Position numbers and translations under genes: made by a program. Below the pieces are notes generated by a model. The model searched no databases and was not told the DNA's origin. It saw only the letters and a list, made by a program, of their open reading frames with translations. This document shows, one piece after another, positions 1-6,132 of a stretch of 7,247 nucleotides of DNA (its first letter is position 1; every line of letters begins with the position of its first letter). The DNA comes from Coriobacteriia bacterium (GTDB lineage Bacteria; Actinomycetota; Coriobacteriia; Coriobacteriales; UBA8131): positions 1-7,247 of the forward strand of contig WRFC01000036.1 of the NCBI GenBank assembly GCA_009779015.1, written 5' to 3'.

Positions 1-1818
1 AACGAGTTCTGGGGCTGCTGCCCCTTTCATAACGAGCGCACGCCGTCCTTCAAGGTCGATACCGGTTCGCAGTTCTACCATTGCTTTGGCTGTGGCGAGC
101 ACGGCGACGCCTTTACTTTTACGATGCGCACAGAGAACGTCGAATTCCCCGAGGCTGTGCGGATGTTGGCCGAGCGCGCCGGCATCGAGCTGGCCGACGA
201 CCGCGAGCCCGGGCAGCGGAGCCAGAAGGCGCGCCTGTTGGGGGCCTGCAAGGCCGCCTCGGACTTTTACCAGCGCCAGCTCTTGCGCGTCAAGTCCGAC
301 GAGACCGATGCGGCGCGCAGCTACCTGGCGGCACGCGGGCTGGGCGGCCAGGTGGCCCGCGACTGGCAGCTGGGCTATGCACCGGGCCGCGCGATGCTGG
401 TACACGAGCTCAGGCAGGCTGGCTATACAGACGACGAGATGTCCAAGGCCGACCTCGCGCGGCGCGGCGCGGGCGGCCTCTCGGACCGCTTCTTCCAGCG
501 CATCGTCTTTCCGATCCAAGACCTCCAGGGTCGCCCGATCGCCTTTGGCGGGCGCATCTTCTTGCCCCACGACCAGTCGGCGGCCAAATACCTGAACAGC
601 TCAGAGACCCCGCTTTTTAAAAAGCGCGACGGCCTCTATGCCATCCATCGGGCGCGGGCACCAATCGTCAACAGCAACGAGGCCATCGTGGTCGAGGGCT
701 ATACCGATACGATCGCCCTGCATCTGGCCGGGCTGACCAATACTGTGGCAACGCTGGGTACGGCGTTGACGCTTCAGCACCTGCGCCTGCTCGGTCGTTT
801 TTGCAGCCGGGTCGTGCTTTTGTTTGACGGCGACCAGGCCGGCCAGATGGCGGCCGAACGCGCCCTCGACCTGCTTGCCCAAGAAAGCCAAGACACCGAC
901 GAGCGCCGGCGTGCCGATGTCTTTGTTGCCCTTTTGCCCGGCGGGCTCGACCCGGCCGAGTACATGCAGGCCAATGGCGGCGAGGCGCTGAGAGAGGTCG
1001 TGGCCCAGGCCGCCAGCCTCTTGCACTATGGTGTCGAGCGGGCGCTGGCGGCCTTTGAGCTCGCCCGCCCCGAGCAGCGGACGCGCGCCCTAGACGCTGC
1101 CGTGCGCCTGCTGGCCGGCCTGCGCGAGACCTTTGCCGTCCAAGAAGAAGAGAATTTCATCTCGTCGGTCCTACTCAGATATGACCAGAACCTGACATCC
1201 GAGACGGTGCATGAGGCCGTCCAGGCTGCCCGCCAGAAGGCCGAGAAGAACGTTGTAAAGCCGGCCGCCCAGAACCTGGCCGCCCAGGATGCTGGCCGCC
1301 CGCCCTCGGGCCCGGGCAGCCCGGGCAGTGCGCGGCCGACGGTCTTTGTCTCGGCCAACCAACGGCGCCTCGAGGCCTTAGAGCGCGAGCTCTTGATGCT
1401 CTACTGCGAGTCGCCCGAGACGCGGGCGCTCTTAAAGCCGCAGTTCCAAAAGATCCGCTGGGCCAATTTGGCACATGCCCAGATCGCCGGTATCTTGGTG
1501 GGGCTGACTGCCAACGGCCCGCTGCTCTCAGAGCTGACCGCCCGCTACCCCGAGGCCGGCTCTTTGCTCTCGCTCCAACGCCTGGTCGAGGCCAGCTCGT
1601 TGGAGCCTTCTAAGCTGGCCCTGTACCTGCTTTTCAACTTGCGCGACCTGCAGCTGAAGATCACCATCGACGGCTTAAACACGCAGCTCCGCCGGGTTTC
1701 TGCCGACGAGGCCGAAAAGCGCGCCGGGCTATATAACGAGATCAATCAGCTGATCCAAGAACGCAGTCGGCTGGCCAAGAGCTATCGCAGGCCCGACAGT
1801 AAAAAAACCGAGGGCTGA
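1..1818 (+). CDS. dnaG: DNA primase DnaG, 5'-truncated by the window edge
   Basis: This gene encodes the replicative primase, which makes RNA primers for Okazaki fragments and works with the replicative helicase. The frame is open from base 1, and 605 residues are visible. By comparison with E. coli DnaG about 33 N-terminal residues are missing, so the full protein would be near 640 residues. The CHC2 zinc-binding module is visible as C7-x2-H10 and C28-x2-C31. The Toprim catalytic core follows, with the EGYTD motif (E232) and the metal-binding DGD (D276, D278) in FDGDQAG. A low-complexity Ala/Pro/Gly linker lies around residues 405-445. It is followed by a helical C-terminal region of the kind that binds helicase (ERELLMLY, then a Leu/Arg/Lys-rich tail ending at TGA 1816-1818). 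An ATG at 124 is internal and lies after the zinc finger, so it is not the start. rpoD follows 149 nt downstream, the classic dnaG-rpoD pairing. Identity is near certain. Confidence 0.97.
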   Translation, partial: NEFWGCCPFHNERTPSFKVDTGSQFYHCFGCGEHGDAFTFTMRTENVEFPEAVRMLAERAGIELADDREPGQRSQKARLLGACKAASDFYQRQLLRVKSDETDAARSYLAARGLGGQVARDWQLGYAPGRAMLVHELRQAGYTDDEMSKADLARRGAGGLSDRFFQRIVFPIQDLQGRPIAFGGRIFLPHDQSAAKYLNSSETPLFKKRDGLYAIHRARAPIVNSNEAIVVEGYTDTIALHLAGLTNTVATLGTALTLQHLRLLGRFCSRVVLLFDGDQAGQMAAERALDLLAQESQDTDERRRADVFVALLPGGLDPAEYMQANGGEALREVVAQAASLLHYGVERALAAFELARPEQRTRALDAAVRLLAGLRETFAVQEEENFISSVLLRYDQNLTSETVHEAVQAARQKAEKNVVKPAAQNLAAQDAGRPPSGPGSPGSARPTVFVSANQRRLEALERELLMLYCESPETRALLKPQFQKIRWANLAHAQIAGILVGLTANGPLLSELTARYPEAGSLLSLQRLVEASSLEPSKLALYLLFNLRDLQLKITIDGLNTQLRRVSADEAEKRAGLYNEINQLIQERSRLAKSYRRPDSKKTEG

Positions 1819-1967
1819 AGGCACAGGGGCCGGCTTAAGTTTACAGTTAGGTAACAACAGAAAAAAGAGGTTAACAAAACCGGCCAAAGCTTCTCTTTAT
1901 ATATAGAGGCCAAAAAAGCCAGGAGTTGCAACACGTCAAGCAAGGACCAAAAGTCAGGAGTTGATCA
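1819..1967 (+). promoter_or_regulatory. AT-rich dnaG-rpoD intergenic region with promoter-like sequence
   Basis: This 149-nt gap is markedly more AT-rich than the genes around it. TTAACA at 1871-1876 resembles a -35 element. The T/A run at 1896-1905 offers -10-like hexamers (TTTATA at 1896, TATATA at 1898). The spacers would be 19 or 21 nt, which is longer than ideal, so the promoter call is tentative. Two similar direct repeats, GGTAACAACA (1850-1859) and GGTTAACAAAA (1869-1879), start 19 nt apart, about two helical turns, and could be operator half-sites. GGCCGG (1828-1833) and CCGGCC (1880-1885) form widely spaced inverted arms. No stem followed by a T-run is present, so transcription from dnaG into rpoD is also possible. 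Confidence 0.35.
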
Positions 1968-1970
1968 ATG
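1954..1970 (+). promoter_or_regulatory. Ribosome binding site and ATG of rpoD
   Basis: TCAGGAG at 1954-1960 lies 7 nt before ATG 1968 and fixes the start of rpoD. The same CAGGAGTTG string occurs 35 nt earlier (1920-1928). There it is followed only by a 12-codon TTG frame ending at 1964, so the earlier copy is probably not a working start. Confidence 0.75.
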
Positions 1971-3350
1971 GCAGTAAAAAAAGGTGTTGACCAAGAGCCC
2001 GCAGCCGAGGCCGGCCTGCCTCAGGCCGAACTGGACAAGCTGGTCGCCCAGTTCAAGAAAGTCGGCTCGATCAGCCTCGAGGAGCTGAAGAGCTCGATCA
2101 GCCAAGAGAATATCGGCGAGGCCGAGATCGAGGCCATCAGCAACTACCTCTCGCTGAAAGAGATCATGGTGGTCGACGAGGCGGCCGGTTTTGATGACGT
2201 CGAGCCGCCCAATGAAGACACGCCGATCAAAGACATCGGTGATGCGGCGTTAGACATCGAGGACCTGGCGGGCGGACTTTCTCCCGATATGGATGATGAG
2301 GACCTCTTGGCCGGGATCCCCGAAGAAGAGCTGAAGAGCGCCGAGAGCATCGATGTGGTGCTGCCGCAGGTCCAGGCGCGCGGTAAAAAGGGAGCAAAGC
2401 GGCGGGTCAGCGACTCGTCCGGCGTGATGCTGACCGGCGACCCGGTGCGCATGTACCTGAAAGAGATCGGCAAGGTGCACCTGCTGACCGCATCTGAAGA
2501 GATCGACCTGGCCATGAAGATCGAGGCCGGGCTAGATGCGGCCGCCCAGCTGGACGAGGCCTTTAACAACAAGGTCGAGCTGGCGCGCCCCGAGATGCGC
2601 CGCCTGACGCGGGTCGAGCAGATCGGCCTGGACGCCAAGCAGCAGTTGATCGAGGCCAACCTGCGGCTGGTGGTCTCGATCGCCAAGCGTTACGTCGGCC
2701 GTGGCATGCTCTTTTTGGACCTCATCCAAGAGGGCAACCTGGGGCTGATCAGGGCCGTGGAGAAGTTCGATTACACCAAGGGCTTCAAGTTCTCGACCTA
2801 CGCCACCTGGTGGATCCGCCAGGCCATCACGCGCGCCATCGCCGACCAGGCGCGGACGATCCGCATACCCGTGCATATGGTCGAGACGATCAACAAGCTC
2901 GTGCGCACGCAGCGCCAGCTGCTTCAAGAGCTGGGGCGTGAGCCCACGGCCGACGAGATCGGCGAGCGTATGGGCGTCAGTGCCGAGCGCATCCGCGAGA
3001 TCCAGAAGATCTCGCAAGAGCCGGTCTCGCTCGAGACCCCGATAGGCGAGGAGGAGGACAGCCAGCTGGGGGACTTTTTGGAGGACACAGCGGCCGAGGC
3101 GCCGCCTGATGCGGCTGCCAACATTTTGCTCAAAGAGCAGTTGGCCAAGGTCTTAGACGGCCTGGCCGAGCGCGAGCGCAAGGTCATCATGCTGCGCTTT
3201 GGGCTGCAAGACGGCCGCCCGCGCACCCTCGAAGAGGTGGGCAACGAGTTTGGCGTGACGCGCGAGCGCATCCGCCAGATCGAAAGCAAGACGCTGGCCA
3301 AGCTGCGCCACCCCTCGCGCTCCACGAAACTGAAGGATTATGTGGAGTAA
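1968..3350 (+). CDS. rpoD: Primary (housekeeping) RNA polymerase sigma factor RpoD/SigA
   Basis: This 460-residue protein is a group 1 sigma-70 factor, the promoter-recognition subunit of the main RNA polymerase holoenzyme. The N-terminal part (about residues 20-70) looks like sigma region 1.1 and is followed by a very acidic stretch (about 70-130). Region 1.2 begins near residue 158 (DPVRMYLKEIGKVHLLT). Region 2 spans about 229-294, with LRLVVSIAKRYVGRGM, DLIQEGNLGLIRAVEKFDY and FSTYATWWIRQAI, which cover core binding and -10 recognition and melting. Region 3 follows (RIPVHM to PVSLETPIGEE). Region 4, with the -35-binding helix-turn-helix, is at about 420-451 (LEEVGNEFGVTRERIRQIE), ending in the family signature LRHPSRSTKLKDYVE. 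The presence of region 1.1 and the perfect core motifs separate it from alternative sigma factors. Start choice rests on the AGGAG 7 nt upstream. It sits directly after dnaG, the classic pairing. Confidence 0.97.
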   Translation: MAVKKGVDQEPAAEAGLPQAELDKLVAQFKKVGSISLEELKSSISQENIGEAEIEAISNYLSLKEIMVVDEAAGFDDVEPPNEDTPIKDIGDAALDIEDLAGGLSPDMDDEDLLAGIPEEELKSAESIDVVLPQVQARGKKGAKRRVSDSSGVMLTGDPVRMYLKEIGKVHLLTASEEIDLAMKIEAGLDAAAQLDEAFNNKVELARPEMRRLTRVEQIGLDAKQQLIEANLRLVVSIAKRYVGRGMLFLDLIQEGNLGLIRAVEKFDYTKGFKFSTYATWWIRQAITRAIADQARTIRIPVHMVETINKLVRTQRQLLQELGREPTADEIGERMGVSAERIREIQKISQEPVSLETPIGEEEDSQLGDFLEDTAAEAPPDAAANILLKEQLAKVLDGLAERERKVIMLRFGLQDGRPRTLEEVGNEFGVTRERIRQIESKTLAKLRHPSRSTKLKDYVE

Positions 3351-3417
3351 TCAAGAAAAATGGGTTATTATAATTGTTCACATTATTCTGTGTTCTGAGA
3401 TTTCAAGGAGAAATACT
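3351..3417 (+). promoter_or_regulatory. Leader and probable promoter of the rpsP cluster
   Basis: This 67-nt gap is strongly AT-rich in an otherwise GC-rich window. It holds a perfect -10 hexamer, TATAAT, at 3369-3374, 44 nt before the rpsP start. No good -35 hexamer sits at the right distance (the bases 16-18 nt upstream are the end of rpoD, around AGTAAT), and there is no TG extension. The element may depend on an activator or may be a chance AT-rich match. AAGGAG at 3405-3410 is the ribosome binding site for the TTG start at 3418. Confidence 0.45.
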
Positions 3418-3663
3418 TTGGCTGTGAAGATCCGTTTGGCGCGTCACGGTGCCAAGAAAAGGCCGTATTACCGCGTCGTCGTTGCTGATGCCCGGGCACG
3501 CCGCGATGGTCGTTTTATCGAACAAGTCGGGCGCTATAACCCCTGTGTTGCCCCGACCTATCTAGAGTTGGACCTCGAGAAGATCGACGCCTGGATAAAG
3601 AATGGCGCCCAGCCGACTGAGCGCGTCGCGGTCCTTATCGAAAGCGCTCGGAAGGGCGAGTAA
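3418..3663 (+). CDS. rpsP: 30S ribosomal protein S16
   Basis: This 81-residue protein is S16, a small-subunit protein that binds 16S rRNA early in assembly of the 5' domain. The start is the TTG at 3418, read as Met, giving (M)AVKIRLARHGAKKRPYYRVVVAD, the canonical S16 opening. Further signatures are RDGRFIEQVGRYNP and the C-terminal PTERV segment. AAGGAG at 3405-3410 lies 7 nt before the TTG. An in-frame ATG at 3340 would add 26 residues that overlap the end of rpoD and the promoter-like gap and match nothing in S16, so it was not used. The length is normal for the family. It heads a cluster with khpA (3 nt gap), rimM, trmD and lepB. The usual partner ffh is not next door; rpoD is upstream instead. 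Confidence 0.96.
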   Translation: MAVKIRLARHGAKKRPYYRVVVADARARRDGRFIEQVGRYNPCVAPTYLELDLEKIDAWIKNGAQPTERVAVLIESARKGE

Positions 3664-3666
3664 AAC

Positions 3667-3924
3667 ATGGTTTCCGAGGAAGAGAACAGCGTTCCCGCGC
3701 TGGTCGAGACGATAGTTACCCAGCTTGTTGATTATCCTGACCAGCTTGAGCTGACGACCAGTGAAAAAGAGAGCTCTTTGCTCATCGAGCTGCATGTGGC
3801 CGCTGACGACGTGGGCAAGGTGATCGGCCGCCATGGCCGTGTCATCAAGGCCATCCGCTCTTTGGCGCGTGCCGCTTCGGCCGGGCAGGGGCACGGCCAT
3901 GTTGATGTCGAGATCGTGAACTGA
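3667..3924 (+). CDS. khpA: KH-domain RNA-binding protein (KhpA/YlqC family)
   Basis: This 85-residue protein consists of one small type II KH domain. The RNA-contacting GXXG loop is visible as I53-G54-R55-H56-G57 within DDVGKVIGRHGRVIKAIRSL, flanked by the predicted strand SSLLIELHV and the final strand HVDVEIVN. In Gram-positive bacteria this protein is found between rpsP and rimM. In streptococci it partners with KhpB (Jag/EloR) and binds a range of RNAs, with effects on cell elongation; those roles are family knowledge and are not shown here. The ATG is 3 nt after the rpsP stop. Its ribosome binding site (GGAAGG, about 3650-3655) lies within the end of rpsP, so the two genes are almost certainly cotranscribed and perhaps translationally coupled. 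Confidence 0.93.
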   Translation: MVSEEENSVPALVETIVTQLVDYPDQLELTTSEKESSLLIELHVAADDVGKVIGRHGRVIKAIRSLARAASAGQGHGHVDVEIVN

Positions 3925-3982
3925 CCGGTTTTCTTTTGATCGCTTGCCGAGGCTGGTTGCGCGTTGCCCCAGCCGCTACTAA
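3925..3982 (+). other. 58-nt khpA-rimM gap with small hairpin, no visible Shine-Dalgarno
   Basis: The gap starts T-rich (CCGGTTTTCTTTTG). Near the rimM start it contains the inverted pair GGCTGG (3951-3956) and CCAGCC (3969-3974), which can form a 6-bp stem with a 12-nt loop ending 8 nt before the ATG. The bases just before the ATG (GCCGCTACTAA) do not match a Shine-Dalgarno sequence. An in-frame TAA at 3980-3982 rules out an upstream start for rimM. The stem lacks a following T-run, so it is not a canonical terminator. Confidence 0.5.
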
Positions 3983-4705
3983 ATGATGAAAAGCTATCGC
4001 CGAATCGCCCGCATCACGCGGGCCAGAGGGTTGAATGGGGAGGTCGAGCTGCAAAGTCCAGACGGCCTCTCTGTTTGTCTTGCCCCGGGACTTGAGCTCT
4101 GGGTGGTTCCGCCCAACCGCGATGGCGTGCGCCGGACCCAGGTGCTAGAGCAGCGTGGCCAGGCCGACCGGCCGTGGGTCAAGCTGGCCGGGGTAGAGGA
4201 CCGCGAGGCGGCCACTCGCCTGGTCGGCCACTACTTTTTGGCGGCCGAGGAGGACTGCCTGGCTTTAGCGGAGCCGCAGGGCGGCGAGGACAGCGGCGGC
4301 GGGGGCGTTGCCGGGCGCGGCGGCGGCCCGGTTGAAGCCGGGTTGCCGGCTTACCTTGAAGACTCGGTTATCGGATTGCTTGTCTACGACCAGGAGGCCG
4401 GCTTCATCGGTCGGATTGCCGAGATCGACCGCAAGAACCCCCAATGGCTGTGGATCGTCGAGCCGGAGTCCGAGTCGGGGGCTGAGCTGGAGCACCAGCC
4501 AGAGGCCGAGCCTCAACCCGGGCCCCAGCCAGGGGCCGAGCCTCAACCCGGGCCCCAGCCAGGGGCCGAGCCTCAACCCGGGCCCCAGCCCCAGCCCGCT
4601 CTTCTCCCGATATTGATACCGGCGGTCGAGGCTTACATCGTTAGGCTTTGCCCGGACCGCTTGGTCTTGCGGCTGCCGGCCGGCCTGTTGGAGCTGAACC
4701 GGTGA
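3983..4705 (+). CDS. rimM: Ribosome maturation factor RimM with unusual insertions
   Basis: RimM assists maturation of the 30S head domain, and in E. coli it binds S19. This copy is 240 residues, against about 170 usually. The N-terminal RimM beta-barrel is residues 1-95 (RIARITRARGLNGEVELQ, then WVKLAGVEDREAATRLVGHYF). The C-terminal PRC-barrel begins near 123 (YLEDSVIGLLVYDQEAGFIGRIAEID) and ends with IPAVEAYIVRLCPDRLVLRLPAGLLEL. Two insertions explain the extra length. One is a Gly-rich linker at about 98-120. The other is a Glu/Pro/Gln-rich segment at about 160-206 inside the PRC-barrel, built on three tandem 30-bp units. Both keep the frame, and the conserved strands resume after them, so the gene looks intact. 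Start: ATG 3983 or the adjacent ATG 3986, with TAA just upstream and no visible Shine-Dalgarno. Its stop overlaps the trmD start by 4 nt, so trmD translation is probably coupled to it. Confidence 0.92.
   Translation: MMKSYRRIARITRARGLNGEVELQSPDGLSVCLAPGLELWVVPPNRDGVRRTQVLEQRGQADRPWVKLAGVEDREAATRLVGHYFLAAEEDCLALAEPQGGEDSGGGGVAGRGGGPVEAGLPAYLEDSVIGLLVYDQEAGFIGRIAEIDRKNPQWLWIVEPESESGAELEHQPEAEPQPGPQPGAEPQPGPQPGAEPQPGPQPQPALLPILIPAVEAYIVRLCPDRLVLRLPAGLLELNR
4501..4590 (+). repeat. Three tandem 30-bp repeats inside rimM
   Basis: Three direct copies of a 30-bp unit run head to tail (4501-4530, 4531-4560, 4561-4590). Copies 2 and 3 are identical and copy 1 differs at one base (A instead of G at 4503). 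As 30 is a multiple of 3, the array adds 10 residues per copy, reading roughly EPQPGPQPGA, without changing frame. A further CCAGCC after 4590 and another before 4501 suggest partial copies. Near-perfect identity at the DNA level points to recent expansion by slippage or unequal recombination rather than slow drift. Confidence 0.97.
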
Positions 4706-5499
4706 TCATCGAGACGCTTTCGGTGTTTCCGCAGATGTTTGGGCATGCCGATTCGGCGGTCTCGGCCTCGATTCTTGGGCGCGCGCAGGCAAATGGCGTG
4801 TTTACGCTGGTCAACCATGATTTGCGAAATTGGGCCCGGGACCGGCATCGCAGCACCGATGACGAGCCGTTTGGCGGCGGCCCGGGGCTGCTGATGAAGG
4901 TCGAGCCGGTTTTTCGGGCGTTGGACGAGCTTTTGGCCGAGCCTGCCGAGCCGGCCGAGGTCGTTTTTTTTGCGCCGTTTGGGCAGCGTTACGACCAGGG
5001 TCTGGCGCGCGAGCTGTCGGGGCTGCCGCGGCTGCTGTTGGTCTGCGGCCGCTACGAGGGCTTGGACGAGCGGGTTTATACGCGGGCCAGCCGCGTGGTC
5101 TCGCTGGGCGATTTTGTGCTGACGGGCGGTGAGCTGGCGGCCATGTGCGTGATCGATTCGGTGGTGCGGCTGCTGCCCGGGGCGTTGGGCGACCAGTGCT
5201 CGGCTTTGGAGGAGAGCTTTACGGACGGGCTTTTGGAGTATCCGCAGTACACGCGGCCGGCAGAGTTTGCGGGGATGGCCGTTCCGGAAGTCTTGCTGAA
5301 CGGTAACCATGCCCTGATTGGGCGTTGGCGGCGCGAACAGTCTATAATTAGGACTGCTCGCTGGCGGCCGGACCTCTTGGCGCAAGCTGAGCTGACAGAT
5401 GATGAGAGGGCGTTGGCCGAGCAGTTCTTGGCCCAGCCCGGGGCCCCGGCTAAAGCCCTTGGAGAAGTTAATGTGTCTGAGAGAGACCAGTTGATATGA
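4702..5499 (+). CDS. trmD: tRNA (guanine-N1)-methyltransferase TrmD
   Basis: TrmD uses S-adenosylmethionine to make m1G at position 37 of tRNAs with G36, which prevents +1 frameshifting. The chosen start is GTG 4702, giving 265 residues beginning VIIETLSVFPQMF. TTGGAG (4687-4692) lies 9 nt upstream, and GTGA overlaps the rimM stop. An in-frame ATG at 4648 would only add 18 unrelated residues inside rimM. Family motifs are clear: DDEPFGGGPGLLMKVEP (53-69), the trefoil-knot AdoMet-binding segments LLVCGRYEGLDERV (112-125) and SLGDFVLTGGELAAM (134-148), then LLEYPQYTRP and VPEVLLNGNHALIGRWRREQ. At the position matching the catalytic Asp169 of E. coli (EDSF) this protein has Glu171 (EESF), a conservative change. 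A T8 run lies at 4964-4971. The stop overlaps lepB by 4 nt. The common neighbour rplS is absent. Confidence 0.96.
   Translation: MIIETLSVFPQMFGHADSAVSASILGRAQANGVFTLVNHDLRNWARDRHRSTDDEPFGGGPGLLMKVEPVFRALDELLAEPAEPAEVVFFAPFGQRYDQGLARELSGLPRLLLVCGRYEGLDERVYTRASRVVSLGDFVLTGGELAAMCVIDSVVRLLPGALGDQCSALEESFTDGLLEYPQYTRPAEFAGMAVPEVLLNGNHALIGRWRREQSIIRTARWRPDLLAQAELTDDERALAEQFLAQPGAPAKALGEVNVSERDQLI
5338..5356 (+). promoter_or_regulatory. Possible internal promoter/operator inside trmD, upstream of lepB
   Basis: A perfect TATAAT (5343-5348) is framed by inverted arms CAGTC (5338-5342) and GACTG (5352-5356), which makes an operator-like palindrome over a -10 hexamer. A weak -35-like TTGGGC (5318-5323) lies 19 nt upstream. 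The stretch is read in trmD as TCT ATA ATT AGG, and ATA and AGG are rare codons in this GC-rich window. If active, it would drive lepB (start 5496) separately from the upstream genes. The call is speculative. Confidence 0.3.
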
Positions 5500-6083
5500 C
5501 GCAGGCAGCCACCCATAAGCGCGACGAGCAGAAACCCAGGCGTTCGCCTTTGCGAGAGACCTTAGAGATCGTCATCACCGTTGCCATCGTGCTGATTGTC
5601 TCGGCGGCGCTGAAGCTCTTTGTGATCGACATCTACTCGGTGCCGACCGGGTCGATGATTCCCACGATCGAGCTCAACGACCGCATCTTCACTGAGAAGA
5701 TCACGCCGCATTTTCATAACACCAAGCCGCAAGAGATCGTGACCTTCCAAGACCCGATGGATGCGACGCGGATCCTCGTCAAGCGGGTCATCGCGATCGG
5801 CGGCCAAACCGTTGACCTGCGCAATGGCGTGGTCTACATCGACAATGTCGCCCAAGACGAGCCCTATACGCATGGCAAGCCCAGTTATCCGCTGGACAAC
5901 CTGGCTGGCAATGTCGGCATTGTTTATCCCTATACCGTGCCGGACGGTATGATCTGGGTGATGGGCGACAACCGTACCGACTCTTCGGACAGCCGCTATT
6001 TTGGGCCGATCTCGGAGAATGACGTGATGGCCCACGCCCTCGGCGTCGTCTGGCCGCTCAACCACTTTGGCGGATTCAATTAA
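5496..6083 (+). CDS. lepB: Signal peptidase I
   Basis: This 195-residue protein is type I signal peptidase, the membrane serine protease that removes signal peptides from exported preproteins on the outer face of the cytoplasmic membrane. A charged N-terminus (about 7-20) is followed by one membrane segment at about 23-44 (LEIVITVAIVLIVSAALKLF), then the extracytoplasmic catalytic domain. The nucleophile is S53 in VPTGSMIPTI and the general-base lysine is K96 in RILVKRVIAIGG. The third family box, GDNRTDSSDSRYFGPI, is intact. The size and single N-terminal membrane span fit Gram-positive SipS-like enzymes rather than the longer E. coli LepB. The ATG overlaps the trmD stop (ATGA), so translation is likely coupled. 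A GAGAGAG stretch ending about 10 nt upstream may serve as a ribosome binding site. A possible internal promoter lies within trmD, about 150 nt upstream of the start. Confidence 0.96.
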   Translation: MTQAATHKRDEQKPRRSPLRETLEIVITVAIVLIVSAALKLFVIDIYSVPTGSMIPTIELNDRIFTEKITPHFHNTKPQEIVTFQDPMDATRILVKRVIAIGGQTVDLRNGVVYIDNVAQDEPYTHGKPSYPLDNLAGNVGIVYPYTVPDGMIWVMGDNRTDSSDSRYFGPISENDVMAHALGVVWPLNHFGGFN

Positions 6084-6132
6084 TTGCGCCCAGCCGACCC
6101 AGCGCTGAACCCATAACAGATAAAATGTCAAA

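Noticed and set aside
1801..1807. A7 run near the dnaG 3' end as programmed slippage
   Set aside because: It lies four codons before the stop, and a similar A7 run occurs at the start of rpoD; I see no frame that would make a meaningful alternative product.
3340..3417. Upstream ATG start for rpsP adding 26 residues
   Set aside because: The extension overlaps the rpoD end and the promoter-like gap, while the TTG at 3418 has AAGGAG 7 nt upstream and gives the canonical S16 N-terminus.
4648..4701. Upstream ATG start for trmD
   Set aside because: It adds 18 residues with no TrmD likeness inside rimM. GTG 4702 has TTGGAG at the right spacing, a 4-nt overlap with rimM, and starts at the family's conserved N-terminus.
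4633..5385. 250-residue minus-strand frame antisense to trmD
   Set aside because: The + strand carries complete TrmD motifs; the antisense product has no recognisable motif and no good start context.
6084..6132. Rho-independent terminator after lepB
   Set aside because: Only the 8-bp palindrome CAGCGCTG (6100-6107) is present with no T-run; the array hairpins also lack T-tracts.
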